This document shows positions 52,946 through 61,593 of a stretch of 64,000 nucleotides of DNA, piece by piece. The position numbers and the translations under genes are program-made. Position 1 is the first letter of the stretch, and each line of letters opens with the position of its first letter. The notes below the pieces were generated by a model. It worked only from the letters and a program-made list of their open reading frames with translations, made no database searches and was not told the origin of the DNA. The stretch is from Williamsia herbipolensis (GTDB lineage Bacteria > Actinomycetota > Actinomycetes > Mycobacteriales > Mycobacteriaceae), in contig NZ_JXYP01000023.1 of NCBI RefSeq assembly GCF_000964005.1, forward strand, positions 1 through 64,000, in the 5' to 3' direction.

Positions 52946-53776
52946 ATGCGGCCTCTCCAGAAGTCCATCATCGCCGAACTCGAGGTACTCCCCGAGATCG
53001 ACCCCGACGCCGAGATCAGGCGCCGCGTCGATTTCCTCACGGGATACCTCGCAGCGAGCGGCGCAGCCGGTTTCGTGCTGGGAATCAGTGGCGGACAGGA
53101 CAGTTCACTGGCCGGAAAACTGTGCCAACAGGCCGTCGAGGAGATCCGCGCCGGCGGTGGCGAGGCCACCTTCGTGGCGGTCCGCCTGCCCTACGGCGAG
53201 CAGGCCGACGAATCCGACGCACAGATAGCCCTGCGTTTCATCGAGCCCGACCGCACGGTCGTCACCAACATCAAACCCGGCTCCGACGCGATCGGTTCGG
53301 TCGCGGGCGACGCCCTCGGCGAACCGTTGCGAGACTTCGTGCGCGGCAACATCAAGGCGCGCGTGCGCATGGTGACCCAGTACGCCCTCGCCGGGCAGGA
53401 CTCGCTGCTGGTGGTGGGCACCGACCACGCCGCCGAGGCGGTCAGCGGGTTCTTCACCAAGTTCGGCGACGGTGGTGTCGACCTCACCCCCCTGACGGGA
53501 CTGAGCAAGCGGCAGGGCGCGCAGATCCTGCGCCACCTCGGAGCGCCGGACTCGGTGACCGCGAAGGTCCCGACCGCCGACCTCGAGGACGACCGCCCGG
53601 CCCTGCCTGACGAGGAGGCGCTGGGCGTGACCTACGCCCAGATCGACGACTACCTCGAGGGCCACGACGTGCCCGACGACGTCGCCGAGACCATCGAAGG
53701 ACTGTTCGTCCGCACGCGCCACAAGCGGACCGTCCCGGTCACACCGTTCGACACGTGGTGGTCAGCGCCGCACTGA
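52946..53776 (+). CDS. nadE: NH3-dependent NAD+ synthetase
   Basis: A 276-residue adenine-nucleotide alpha-hydrolase fold enzyme. The PP-loop is [28 protein letters not shown] and [20 protein letters not shown] bind deamido-NAD, and the C-terminus [14 protein letters not shown] is typical of the E. coli type. There is no nitrilase domain, so ammonia (or an external glutaminase) is the donor, unlike the long glutamine-dependent mycobacterial NadE. Overlaps the convergent SDR gene by 15 bases. Confidence 0.93.
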   Translation: MRPLQKSIIAELEVLPEIDPDAEIRRRVDFLTGYLAASGAAGFVLGISGGQDSSLAGKLCQQAVEEIRAGGGEATFVAVRLPYGEQADESDAQIALRFIEPDRTVVTNIKPGSDAIGSVAGDALGEPLRDFVRGNIKARVRMVTQYALAGQDSLLVVGTDHAAEAVSGFFTKFGDGGVDLTPLTGLSKRQGAQILRHLGAPDSVTAKVPTADLEDDRPALPDEEALGVTYAQIDDYLEGHDVPDDVAETIEGLFVRTRHKRTVPVTPFDTWWSAPH

Positions 53777-54679
53777 CCGGTCGCCCCGCGGCGCCGATGT
53801 CGCGGTGACGCGGGCGAGTCGATCGAACTGGTCGTTGGCGATCCGCATGCCGATCTCGTAGGGCCACGCGAACTTTCGCGACAACCAGTATCCGAGGCGG
53901 ATGTCGGTCGAGGTGTAGACCATCCATCGGTTTCCGGTGACGCCGGCGATGATCGCCTCGGCCGCACGCTCGGGTGTCACCGCGCGCTTCTCGAAACGAC
54001 GCACGGCGGCCACGATCCGGGGATCGCTGGTGTCGACGCCGGCGATGTCGACGGTGCCGACCAGCGGTGTGGCCACCGCTCCGGGACACACCAGCGAGAC
54101 GCCGATCCCGTGGCGGCGAAGGTCGAAGCGCAGGACCTCCGAGACGCCCCGGATGCCGAACTTGCTGGCGCTGTAGGCGGCGTGCCACGGCAGTGCCATG
54201 AGGCCCGCAGCCGACGACACGTTGACGAGATGACCACCCGATCCGCGTCGGACCATCTGCGGCACAAAGCATTCGATGATGTGGATGGGACCCATCAGGT
54301 TGATGTCCACCATCTTGCGCCACGTCTCGTGGCGGAGATTCTCCACCGTCCCCCACGCCGAGACCCCGGCGATGTTCATCACCACGTCCATCGTGCCGTG
54401 GTCGGCCTCGACCGCCGAGGCGAACGCGCTCACCCACTCGTGATCGCTGACGTCACCGGGCTGCGAGAACAGGACACGTCCGCCGCGTCCGGTGATCTCG
54501 GAGACCGTATCGGCCAGGCGGGGTCCGTCGATGTCGGTGAGGACCATCCGCGCACCGGCATCGGCCGCGGCGATCGCAGTGGCCTTACCGATCCCGCTCG
54601 CCGCACCGGTGACGAGAACCGCACGTCCGGCGAGGGTCGGAACGGGCGTGCGCATGACAAGCAGATCCCGGACGCTCAT
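53762..54679 (-). CDS. Short-chain dehydrogenase/reductase
   Basis: A 305-residue classical [15 protein letters not shown] binds NAD(P), [10 protein letters not shown] is the NAG motif, Ser in [11 protein letters not shown] and the pair YSASK are catalytic. The C-terminal extension ([20 protein letters not shown]) has the hydrophobic-basic character of membrane-associated lipid SDRs. Leaderless start. Confidence 0.88.
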   Translation of the reverse strand: MSVRDLLVMRTPVPTLAGRAVLVTGAASGIGKATAIAAADAGARMVLTDIDGPRLADTVSEITGRGGRVLFSQPGDVSDHEWVSAFASAVEADHGTMDVVMNIAGVSAWGTVENLRHETWRKMVDINLMGPIHIIECFVPQMVRRGSGGHLVNVSSAAGLMALPWHAAYSASKFGIRGVSEVLRFDLRRHGIGVSLVCPGAVATPLVGTVDIAGVDTSDPRIVAAVRRFEKRAVTPERAAEAIIAGVTGNRWMVYTSTDIRLGYWLSRKFAWPYEIGMRIANDQFDRLARVTATSAPRGDRSVRR

Positions 54680-54685
54680 GGGCCC

Positions 54686-54691
54686 AGCCTA
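54686..54691 (-). promoter_or_regulatory. -10 element TAGGCT, leaderless-type
   Basis: On the minus strand TAGGCT is followed by GGGCCC and ATG 54679. The whole signal lies in the 28-base gap after the amidase gene. Confidence 0.55.
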
Positions 54692-54707
54692 TCGGCACCG
54701 ATGGGCG

Positions 54708-55838
54708 TCAGAAGGGGAGCTTGCCGCCGAAGATCGAGTAGATCACCGACAGCAGCGACTTCAGGATCTGCGACGACGCGTCCTGTCCCTGGCCCTGCAA
54801 CAGGGTGAGGATCGCGGTCGGGTCCTTGCTGTCGATGAGCTGACCGATGAGCGGGACGATCGCCTGCAGGCCGCTGAGATCGATGCCGTTGGCATTCGGA
54901 GCGGCCGGCGTCTCGCCGGTGGAGGGCGAATTCTGGCTTCCTTGAGGGAGACTCGGGCTCAACCGGTTGGCCGACGGGGTGGACAGCAGGTACTTGACGA
55001 TGCCGTCGATGATGGCCACCGCGTATTTGACCTGACCCGACTTCGCGGCCAGGGCGTCGGCCTCCTGCGGGTTCGAGAGGTTGCCCATCTCGATGAACAC
55101 CGCCGGGACCTTCGTGAGGTTGACCGCGGCGATGTCGGCGCGGGTCTGGATGCCGTTGACGACACCGGCGTAGTTGGCGCCGGGGAAGCCGGCCTTCAGG
55201 AACGCGTCGCGCATCAGGTTCGCCGCGGTGCGACCGGTGGTCGCCTGCACGGCGCTGACCGTGGCGTCGGGCACCGGGAGCTGCGGCACGATGATGTGGA
55301 AGCCCTTCTTGGCCGGGTCGGCGGCCGCGGAGGTCGAATCGGCGTGCACGCTCACCGCGACGTCGGCCTTCGACGCGTTCGCCGCGGCGGCGCGCTCGTC
55401 GACGCAGCCGCCCCACCCGGTGTCATCGGGACGACTGAGCACGACCTTCGCGCCCTGGCTCTCGAGGCCCGCCTTCACCAGTGACACCACGTCCCAGTTC
55501 ACGGTGTGCTCGGCGGCCTTGTTCACGCCGGTCGCACCGGTGGTCTGGCAGTCCTTCTTACCGCCGCGTCCGTCGGAGACCTGCTTGCGCAGGTCGTGAC
55601 CGGCCGCCGAACCCTGATGTCCGGGGTCGAGGAAGACGGTCTTGCCGGCGAGTGCATCCTTCTTCTCGGGCGCGGGTGCTGCCGGGGCCGGCGCCGGGCT
55701 CGAGGGCACCGGGGCGGGTGTGGCCGGGGCCGCCGACGCGATGGACGGTACGCAGATCATGCTCGCGGTGATCATCACGGCGGCCGCACCGATCGCCGAA
55801 CGTCGGGTGCGGGTGAGCTGGCGGGGGGAAGAGATCAT
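54708..55838 (-). CDS. N-acetylmuramoyl-L-alanine amidase, Amidase_3 (Rv3717/CwlM-type)
   Basis: A 376-residue secreted zinc amidase. The signal peptide ends PSIASAAP, followed by a Pro/Ala linker. The catalytic domain has FLDPGHQG (His), HADSTS and VFIEMGNLSN with the catalytic Glu. It cleaves the stem peptide from peptidoglycan. The C-terminal 80 residues form a helical region of unknown role. The start at ATG 55838 lacks a ribosome site; GTG 55910 is in frame upstream. The roughly 200-base upstream region contains inverted repeats. Confidence 0.87.
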   Translation of the reverse strand: MISSPRQLTRTRRSAIGAAAVMITASMICVPSIASAAPATPAPVPSSPAPAPAAPAPEKKDALAGKTVFLDPGHQGSAAGHDLRKQVSDGRGGKKDCQTTGATGVNKAAEHTVNWDVVSLVKAGLESQGAKVVLSRPDDTGWGGCVDERAAAANASKADVAVSVHADSTSAAADPAKKGFHIIVPQLPVPDATVSAVQATTGRTAANLMRDAFLKAGFPGANYAGVVNGIQTRADIAAVNLTKVPAVFIEMGNLSNPQEADALAAKSGQVKYAVAIIDGIVKYLLSTPSANRLSPSLPQGSQNSPSTGETPAAPNANGIDLSGLQAIVPLIGQLIDSKDPTAILTLLQGQGQDASSQILKSLLSVIYSIFGGKLPF

Positions 55839-55984
55839 GGGCGGGTGCGCAGCGACTCGAACACGGTCGACTGCGGCGCTCCTCTCGTCGATCACGGTTG
55901 CCGACGGCACGTATGAGTCACACGTGCCACATCAGTAACAGTGAACCAGTAGTCGAGAGTTACTCCCCCACCCGTTCGGCGACA

Positions 55985-56003
55985 CCGGGTTTTCGTTGCC
56001 CGG
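55985..56003 (-). other. Hairpin in amidase upstream region
   Basis: CCGGG and CCCGG flank a loop; on the minus strand it is followed by a G-rich segment and by a GTTACT/AGTAAC inverted pair further down (55936-55972 region). A structured leader is possible. Confidence 0.35.
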
Positions 56004-56052
56004 ACGTGACCGAGACGATGCACGATCGTTGGCCGGAGGCGAGGGATCGGCG

Positions 56053-56313
56053 TCAGTCGCGCGGTCGGCGGATGCGGATCGGACCGCGCGCGGTCGTCGG
56101 GTCGACGACCTCACCGCGCTGGGTGATCTGGACCTCGCCGGCCTCCATCAGCCGCGTCGCGGCCTGCCGAACCGGCTCCATCAGCGGTCGCCAGTCGTCC
56201 GGTCGCACCGCGCGGGCGACGTCGGACGGACAGATCGACGACGTGACGGCGCGACGGTCGAGCAGGTCGCGGATCGCCTGCTCGAGGTCCGGTTCCCCAT
56301 CCGCCGAACTCAC
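56053..56313 (-). CDS. DUF3253 protein
   Basis: An 86-residue protein with a winged-helix-like pattern: EQAIRDLLDRRAVTSSICPSDVARAV, DWRPLMEPVRQAATRLMEAGEVQITQRGEVVDP. DUF3253 proteins are small and of unknown biochemical function; the pattern suggests DNA or protein binding. GTG 56313 overlaps the CobW-type stop (GTGA), so the two are translationally coupled. Confidence 0.85.
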   Translation of the reverse strand: MSSADGEPDLEQAIRDLLDRRAVTSSICPSDVARAVRPDDWRPLMEPVRQAATRLMEAGEVQITQRGEVVDPTTARGPIRIRRPRD

Positions 56314-57350
56314 GACGCCCGCCTGCGTGGTGCGCGGTAGCGGGTGACGGCGAGCATCGACTGCCGGTCGACCGGATCGTCGCCGCGGACCACCGCCGCG
56401 AGGTCGCGGCGGACCGCGTCGACGTCGAGCCCGGACCCGATGACGATCAGGTCGGTCGACCGCGGGTGGTCGGCGGGCATGTCGGCCACGGTGACGTGGC
56501 CGCCGACGGCGTGGACCGAGAAGGCGCCGCGGTGGCCCGCGACATCGAAGTGCGTCACGCCCTTCACCCGGTAGGTCCCGGCCGGCGGGCGCTCGAGGAA
56601 GACCGCGAGTCGACGGGGATCGAGCGGGTCGTCGACGGTCAGCGCGACGGACTGGTAGCCGTCGTGGAGGTGCCCGTGGTCGTGGGCGGTGTCGTCGAGG
56701 AGGTCGGCGAGCTCGAGCTGTCGCGGGCCTGTGTCGGCGGCGCGTTCGACCGGGTCGAACAGCATGGCCGCGTCGACGGCGGCGTGATCGGTCACGTGGA
56801 ATGCCGCCGTGGGGTTCAGTTGCCGGAGTGAGGTCCTCACGCCGGCGAGCACCTCGGCCGCGACGCGGTCGGACTTGTTGACCAGGACGAGGTCGGCGAT
56901 CGCGATGTGACGGTCGATCTCGGGGTGGCGGGCCCGCGTCTGCTCGATGTGTTCGGCATCGACCAGATAGATCAGACCGCCGTAGGCGATCCGGGGGCCG
57001 GCGGCGGCGGTCACCATCCGCACGAGCGTCGTCGGTTCGGCGAGTCCACTGGCCTCGATGACGACGGCGTCGAGTCCGGCCGTCGGCGCCACCAGGCCGG
57101 CCAGCACGGTCTCGAGGGAATCGGCGTCGACGGTGCAGCAGATGCACCCGTTGCCCAGAGTGACCGCGCCGTCGACGGCACCGGCGACCAACAGGGCGTC
57201 GATCGACACCGCCCCGAAGTCGTTGACCACCACACCGATTCGGCGACCGTCAGCGGTCCGCAGCACATGGTTGAGCAGTGTGGTCTTGCCGGCGCCGAGG
57301 AATCCCGCGACCACGATCACCGGGACGGCCCGGTTCCTCTGCGCGCTCAC
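56310..57350 (-). CDS. CobW/COG0523 G3E GTPase, metallochaperone type
   Basis: A 346-residue P-loop GTPase. Walker A GFLGAGKTT is at residues 16-24, the metal motif GNGCICC at 67-72 (CxCC), G3 EASGLAEP and G4 VLVNKSD. The linker HDHGHLHDG is His-rich and the CobW_C domain follows (TYRVKGVTHFDVAG). COG0523 proteins deliver zinc or other metals. No Zur box was recognised upstream. Leaderless GTG start, then an overlapping DUF3253 gene. Confidence 0.9.
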   Translation of the reverse strand: MSAQRNRAVPVIVVAGFLGAGKTTLLNHVLRTADGRRIGVVVNDFGAVSIDALLVAGAVDGAVTLGNGCICCTVDADSLETVLAGLVAPTAGLDAVVIEASGLAEPTTLVRMVTAAAGPRIAYGGLIYLVDAEHIEQTRARHPEIDRHIAIADLVLVNKSDRVAAEVLAGVRTSLRQLNPTAAFHVTDHAAVDAAMLFDPVERAADTGPRQLELADLLDDTAHDHGHLHDGYQSVALTVDDPLDPRRLAVFLERPPAGTYRVKGVTHFDVAGHRGAFSVHAVGGHVTVADMPADHPRSTDLIVIGSGLDVDAVRRDLAAVVRGDDPVDRQSMLAVTRYRAPRRRAS

Positions 57351-57357
57351 AGGGTCG

Positions 57358-57363
57358 AGGATA
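57358..57363 (-). promoter_or_regulatory. -10 element TATCCT, leaderless-type
   Basis: On the minus strand TATCCT is followed by seven bases and GTG 57350. Confidence 0.6.
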
Positions 57364-57430
57364 CAAACGACATCGGCCGTATGCTCGCAGGCACCAAACC
57401 AGGTCATCCACGACGTCCGAGGAGGACGAC

Positions 57431-57973
57431 ATGACATATCCGCCCTCCGACCCCGGGTCCGACGACGCGACGTATCGCCCGTCGCTGGACAAGCAGCCCG
57501 ACGCCGGTCGCGACGAGCAGACGACCGAGCAACCCGGATACGGATATCCGCCACCTCCGCCGACCGGATACGGCTATCCGCAGAACCCCGGTGCCGGCCA
57601 ACCGAACCCCGCCTACGGGCAGTCCCCCTACGGCCGGCCGTACGCGGGAACGCCGTATCCGCAGGCCGGTGGCGGCGCCCCGGCGTACCTGAACCCCTAT
57701 GGGGCACCGATGGGGACGACGACCAACGGCAAGGCGATCGCCGCGCTCGTCTGCGGCATCGCGTCGTTTCTCACGTGCCTGCTGTTCGTCGGCATCCCGG
57801 CGGTCATCCTCGGCAACATCGCGATCGCGGAGATCGACGCCTCGCAGGGGTCGCAGGAGGGCCGCGGCATGGCGGTGGCCGGTCGTGTGCTCGGGTGGGT
57901 CGCGATCGCGTTGACGATCATCGTGCTCGTCATCGTGTTGATCGCACTGATCGCGGCGTCGTCGAGCGCCTGA
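57431..57973 (+). CDS. DUF4190 membrane protein with Tyr/Pro/Gly-rich N-terminus
   Basis: A 180-residue protein. Residues 1-95 are low complexity (PGYGYPPPPPTGYGYPQNP); residues about 98-175 hold two hydrophobic helices (AIAALVCGIASFLTCLLFVGIPAVILGNIAI and VLGWVAIALTIIVLVIVLIALIA), the DUF4190 pattern. Often linked to division/growth proteins in actinobacteria, role unknown. GGAGG is close before the ATG. The stop codon lies within a 23-bp duplication. Confidence 0.85.
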   Translation: MTYPPSDPGSDDATYRPSLDKQPDAGRDEQTTEQPGYGYPPPPPTGYGYPQNPGAGQPNPAYGQSPYGRPYAGTPYPQAGGGAPAYLNPYGAPMGTTTNGKAIAALVCGIASFLTCLLFVGIPAVILGNIAIAEIDASQGSQEGRGMAVAGRVLGWVAIALTIIVLVIVLIALIAASSSA

Positions 57974-58001
57974 GCGCAGCGTCGTCGAGCGCCTGAGCGC
58001 G
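57956..58001 (+). repeat. 23-bp tandem duplication spanning a stop codon
   Basis: The unit starting GCGTCGTCGAGCGCCTGAGC at 57956 recurs at 57979, differing only in the final base. It includes the last codons and TGA of the DUF4190 gene; 23 is not a multiple of three. Confidence 0.9.
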
Positions 58002-58020
58002 ACGACCCGCTGACGCAGAC

Positions 58021-58058
58021 GACGAACGCCCGGACCCTTGCGGGGCCGGGCGTTCGTC
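58021..58058. terminator. Bidirectional intrinsic terminator
   Basis: GACGAACGCCCGG (58021-58033) pairs perfectly with CCGGGCGTTCGTC (58046-58058), 12-base loop, between the DUF4190 gene and the convergent helicase gene. Confidence 0.88.
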
Positions 58059-58083
58059 ATGCGATCTGTTCGCGGACGATCGA

Positions 58084-59475
58084 TCAGGCGGTACGGGCGT
58101 GATCGGGGCGACGCGAGCCCGATCCGCCGCCGTGCGACGACGCCGACCGACGGCCACGGCCACCGGCCGAGGAACCGCCGCCGCCGCCACCGCGACGACC
58201 GGAGCCACCGCGGGCGCCGTTGCGCGCCGCGCCGCCCTGACGGGGACCGCGACCGGCCGCGACCTGGGTCCGGATCGGCTCGGGGGTCGGTGCGATGCGC
58301 TCGGCGATGTCGCCCACGAGGTCGGTGACCGCGGCCGACGACGCGGTGACGCGACTCGGGGCGACGTCGATCGCGGCCCGCTTGAGCAGGCGACGCAGGT
58401 CGGCGCGCTGCTCGGGCAGGGCGATGGTGACCACGTCACCGGCGTTGCCGGCGCGCGCGGTACGACCCGAGCGGTGCAGGTAGGCCTTGTGCTCGGCCGG
58501 CGGGTCGACGTGGATGACGAGCTCGACGTCGTCGACGTGGACACCGCGGGCGGCGACGTCGGTCGCGACGAGCACCTTCACCGAACCCTCACCGAACGCG
58601 GCGAGGTTCCGGTCGCGCTGTGGCTGCGAGAGGTTCCCGTGCAGGTCGACGGCCGGGATGCCTGCGCTGGTGAGCTTCTTCGCGAGCTTCTTGGCCTGGT
58701 GCTTGGTGCGCATGAAGAGGATCCGGCGACCGGTTCCCGACGCGAGCACCTCCACGAGGTCGTTCTTGGCGCCGGTGTCGGCGACCTCGAACACGTGGTG
58801 GGTCATCGCCGCGACGGGCGAGTTCGCCTCGTCGACCGAGTGCATCACCTGGTTGTGCATGAAGCGCTTGACGAGCTTGTCGACCCCGTTGTCGAGGGTG
58901 GCCGAGAACAGCAGACGCTGTCCGTTCGACGGCGTCTTCGACAGGATGCGGGTGACCGCGGGCAGGAAGCCCAGGTCGGCCATGTGGTCGGCCTCGTCGA
59001 TGACGGTCAGCTCGACCTCGTCGAGGGTGAGGTGCCGCTGCTCGAGGAGATCCTCGAGGCGCCCCGGGCAGGCGACGACGATGTCGACGCCGCCGTTGAG
59101 GGCATCGACCTGGCGCTTCTGGTTGATGCCGCCGAAGATCGTGGTGGCGCGCATCCCGTAGACGGCGGCGAGGGGCTCGACGACCGCCGAGATCTGGGTG
59201 GCGAGTTCACGGGTCGGCGCGAGCACCAGGGCGCGCGGGCGGCCACGACGACGGGTGCCACCGGTGCCGTCGGCCGCGATGCGGGCGACGAGCGGGATCG
59301 AGAACGCGAGGGTCTTGCCGGACCCGGTCTTGCCGCGGCCGAGGACGTCGCGGCCGGCGAGGGTGTCCGGGAGGGTGTCGACCTGGATCGGGAACGCGGT
59401 GGTCTTCCCGTCGGCCGCGAGAGCGGCGACGATCGGGGCGGGCACGCCGAGCGTGCTGAATTCGGTGTTGCTCAC
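58084..59475 (-). CDS. DEAD-box RNA helicase (RhlE/DeaD-like)
   Basis: A 463-residue helicase. Walker A is TGSGKT (about residues 47-55), PTRELA, DEAD at 160-163, SAT at 191-193 and HRSGRTARAG. The C-terminal tail from about residue 405 is Gly/Arg/Ser-rich (RGGSGRRGGGGGG-type), an RNA-binding feature of cold-adaptation helicases. It uses GTG 59475 with GAAAGG upstream. A long untranslated leader is likely from the 475-base gap to lsr2. Confidence 0.93.
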   Translation of the reverse strand: MSNTEFSTLGVPAPIVAALAADGKTTAFPIQVDTLPDTLAGRDVLGRGKTGSGKTLAFSIPLVARIAADGTGGTRRRGRPRALVLAPTRELATQISAVVEPLAAVYGMRATTIFGGINQKRQVDALNGGVDIVVACPGRLEDLLEQRHLTLDEVELTVIDEADHMADLGFLPAVTRILSKTPSNGQRLLFSATLDNGVDKLVKRFMHNQVMHSVDEANSPVAAMTHHVFEVADTGAKNDLVEVLASGTGRRILFMRTKHQAKKLAKKLTSAGIPAVDLHGNLSQPQRDRNLAAFGEGSVKVLVATDVAARGVHVDDVELVIHVDPPAEHKAYLHRSGRTARAGNAGDVVTIALPEQRADLRRLLKRAAIDVAPSRVTASSAAVTDLVGDIAERIAPTPEPIRTQVAAGRGPRQGGAARNGARGGSGRRGGGGGGSSAGGRGRRSASSHGGGSGSRRPDHARTA

Positions 59476-59773
59476 AAAATGCCTTTCGGGCAGTGGACTC
59501 CACGGCGGCACAACGGTGCGCTGGTGCGCACATGAAGTCAGTGGCGAACACGCAGGTGTGCGCGTCCGTTCGCCGTACGAAGGAATCGACTCACCGAAGA
59601 ATCGGCGGTGAAGAAGCGTTCTACGACGCAAGTCGCCCGGTGACGGGCGAAGCTTTCCTCACCACGATAGCCGACGATCGGCGCGCTCCGCGATCATCGG
59701 AGAGTCGCGTGCGACACACCGCGGCGATCTGCACTATTTGCAAGAACTGATCATTGGTCCAGCTTTTCCCCAC

Positions 59774-59791
59774 CGATTCGTACGATTCGTA
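59774..59791. repeat. Tandem 9-mer CGATTCGTA x2
   Basis: Two adjacent exact copies followed by CG, generating two CGTACG palindromes 3 bases apart (59779-59793). Candidate operator in the helicase/lsr2 intergenic region. Confidence 0.6.
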
Positions 59792-59878
59792 CGCGCAAAG
59801 ATCAATTGTTCCCGATCGTTGTCGCACACTTCTCCAGCAACATCTCGAACATCAGCGACGCGCGATAAAAGCAATTGA

Positions 59879-59907
59879 TTGCCGAAATGATTGTTGTCAT
59901 CTAATCT
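59879..59907 (+). promoter_or_regulatory. lsr2 promoter TTGCCG-N17-TAATCT
   Basis: -35 TTGCCG (59879-59884) and -10 TAATCT (59902-59907) have the ideal 17-base spacer, giving a leader of about 37 bases to ATG 59951 with GAAGGG in it. Confidence 0.7.
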
Positions 59908-59950
59908 TTTCCATGACAGACCGAAGAACTTCGAAGGGATTCATCCGAGC

Positions 59951-60292
59951 ATGGCCAAGAAGCAGATAGTTCAGTTCATTGACGACATCGACGGCAAGGT
60001 TCTGGACGAATTCGAAACGGTGCGGTGGTCACTCGACGGTCGCCAGTACGAATTCGACACATCGCCCAAACACGCACAGCAGTTCCGTGATTCCCTCGAG
60101 AAGTATGCAGAGGTGTCGCGTTCGGTCGCGGGTCGGCGAGCACTGAAGCGTCCGACCGCCACCGGGGGCGCCGCACGTTCCAAGGAGCAGACGCAGGCTA
60201 TTCGCGACTGGGCCAACAGCAATGGCTACGAGGTCAGCAATCGGGGCCGTATCCCCATCGAGGTCGTCGAGGCCTTCGAAGCCGCCCACTGA
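59951..60292 (+). CDS. lsr2: Lsr2 nucleoid-associated protein
   Basis: A 113-residue H-NS-like protein. The N-terminal oligomerisation domain starts MAKKQIVQFIDDIDGK; the C-terminal domain has the AT-hook-like R98-G99-R100 followed by IPIEVVEAF that reads the minor groove. Lsr2 bridges and silences A+T-rich DNA. Its own upstream region is A+T-rich, so autorepression is likely. The neighbours are not lysS/clpC as in mycobacteria, so this may be an additional copy. Confidence 0.95.
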   Translation: MAKKQIVQFIDDIDGKVLDEFETVRWSLDGRQYEFDTSPKHAQQFRDSLEKYAEVSRSVAGRRALKRPTATGGAARSKEQTQAIRDWANSNGYEVSNRGRIPIEVVEAFEAAH

Positions 60293-60342
60293 GCAACACC
60301 GCAGACCGCGACCCGACGGCGATTGCCGTCGGCGCGCACATC

Positions 60343-60381
60343 GGCCATCCGGCATCGTCTCCCGATACGGATGGCCTTTTT
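60343..60381 (+). terminator. Rho-independent terminator of lsr2
   Basis: GGCCATCC (60343-60350) pairs with GGATGGCC (60369-60376) and is followed by TTTTTG. The classic form, the clearest terminator in the window. Confidence 0.93.
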
Positions 60382-60548
60382 GTTGCGTGGTTGTTCTCTG
60401 CGTGGACGTCGGTGATCGCCGACCGGCCGACAATGCGCATGAGTACTGCGCCCGCAATCTCAACAGACGATGAGACCGACCGAGCAGAGGAAAAAAAGAA
60501 ACCCATCGACGGGCCACGCGGATGAACCGCGGCGTACGAGTGGTTGAA

Positions 60549-60568
60549 TCCGACGACAAAGAGTCGGA
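60549..60568 (-). terminator. Hairpin downstream of tRNA-Ala
   Basis: TCCGAC and GTCGGA pair around an 8-base loop, five bases beyond the tRNA 3' end on the minus strand; weak TTC tail. Confidence 0.55.
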
Positions 60569-60572
60569 GAAG

Positions 60573-60645
60573 TGGAGCTAAGGGGACTCGAACCCCTGAC
60601 CCCCACACTGCCAGTGTGGTGCGCTACCAGCTGCGCCATAGCCCC
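60573..60645 (-). tRNA. tRNA-Ala (anticodon GGC)
   Basis: A 73-nt cloverleaf. The acceptor GGGGCTA/TAGCTCC includes the G3:U70 wobble that identifies tRNA-Ala. The anticodon stem CCACA/TGTGG encloses loop CTGGCAG, anticodon GGC at 60610-60612 (reads GCC, GCT). The T-arm GGGG-TTCGAGT-CCCC is normal and the discriminator is A. CCA is not encoded. Confidence 0.97.
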
Positions 60646-60755
60646 GTGTTCAGTTGTGTACACGCACCGTTTCCGTCGCCGTTGCGTCCGTGAAGAAATT
60701 ACACCACCGCGAGTCGGGCGACCAAATCCCCGCCCCGGCGCGACCGCCGGTCTGC

Positions 60756-61502
60756 TCAGCTCTGGGATTTGCCGTCGACGAGCTGCGCCACCCACTGCGG
60801 ACCGTCGAGGATGCCGGAGACGGCCTGGCCACCGGAGAGCACCGTCGGAGTACCAGCCTGCCCGCCCAGGGCCTTGCTGAGCTGTGTGAGCGACTGTTGG
60901 GCCGAGGTGTCGGCCTCGGCGACGGCAGACCCGTTCGCGATGCACTGCTGGGTCTGTGTCGAGGCACCGACCGCGGCCGCCTTCTGTGCGAGTGCGGCGT
61001 TGTCGGGGTCGTCACCGCCCTCGGCGGGCTGCTCGTCGTAGAGCTTGGTGTGGTACTTCAGGAACGTGTCCTGGTCGCCTGCGCGCGCCACACACAGCGC
61101 CGCTCCCGCAGCCCTCGACGAGTAGTCACCCGAGCCGGAGTTGCGGTTGAGGAAGGTGAGCAGGTGGTAGCGGATCCGCAGGGTTCCCGCGTTCGCGGCG
61201 TCGACCATGGCCTGGCCCGACGACGCCTCGAACTGCTTGCAATACGGGCACTGGAAGTCCTCGAACACATCGATCGTGTGTGGCGCATCGGCCCGTCCGA
61301 TGATGAGGCTCGCGTTCTGAGCGAGCACGTTCTGATCGGCACTGCCCTTGTCGCGCTGGCTGTTCCAGATGACACCGCCGATCACGACCACGGCGATGAC
61401 GACCACCGCGACCGCGACCAGGAGGTACGTGCTGCGGCTGGATGTCGCGCTGGGCTTGTAGCTGGGACCCCGCTTGACCGGCGGCCGGTTGGGCTTGCTC
61501 AT
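60756..61502 (-). CDS. Membrane-anchored DsbA/thioredoxin-fold oxidoreductase
   Basis: A 248-residue protein with a cytoplasmic basic N-terminus, one helix (about residues 26-46) and an extracytoplasmic thioredoxin-fold domain. The redox motif CPYC is at 85-88 in EDFQCPYCKQFEASSG; the cis-Pro is in GTPTVLSGG. It probably introduces or isomerises disulfides in exported proteins; the secreted proteins here have suitable Cys pairs. Leaderless ATG. Follows pgm on the same strand. Confidence 0.9.
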   Translation of the reverse strand: MSKPNRPPVKRGPSYKPSATSSRSTYLLVAVAVVVIAVVVIGGVIWNSQRDKGSADQNVLAQNASLIIGRADAPHTIDVFEDFQCPYCKQFEASSGQAMVDAANAGTLRIRYHLLTFLNRNSGSGDYSSRAAGAALCVARAGDQDTFLKYHTKLYDEQPAEGGDDPDNAALAQKAAAVGASTQTQQCIANGSAVAEADTSAQQSLTQLSKALGGQAGTPTVLSGGQAVSGILDGPQWVAQLVDGKSQS

Positions 61503-61508
61503 GCCCAC

Positions 61509-61514
61509 ACGATA
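61509..61514 (-). promoter_or_regulatory. -10 element TATCGT, leaderless-type
   Basis: On the minus strand TATCGT is followed by six bases and ATG 61502, in the 91-base gap after pgm. Confidence 0.6.
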
Positions 61515-61593
61515 GACAACGCCGACTGAGAAGAATCTGAGTCCTCGTCGACGACCGATCGGCACGAGTCGGCGGGGTCCCTCGGCGGACCGC

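Larger units (their letters stand above)
59476..59950. other. A+T-rich divergent intergenic region
   Basis: 475 bases between the helicase and lsr2 with no convincing gene. Holds the probable helicase leader, a tandem CGATTCGTA repeat (59774-59791) also forming CGTACG inversions, and the lsr2 promoter. Much richer in A+T than its surroundings, especially 59740-59930. Confidence 0.7.
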
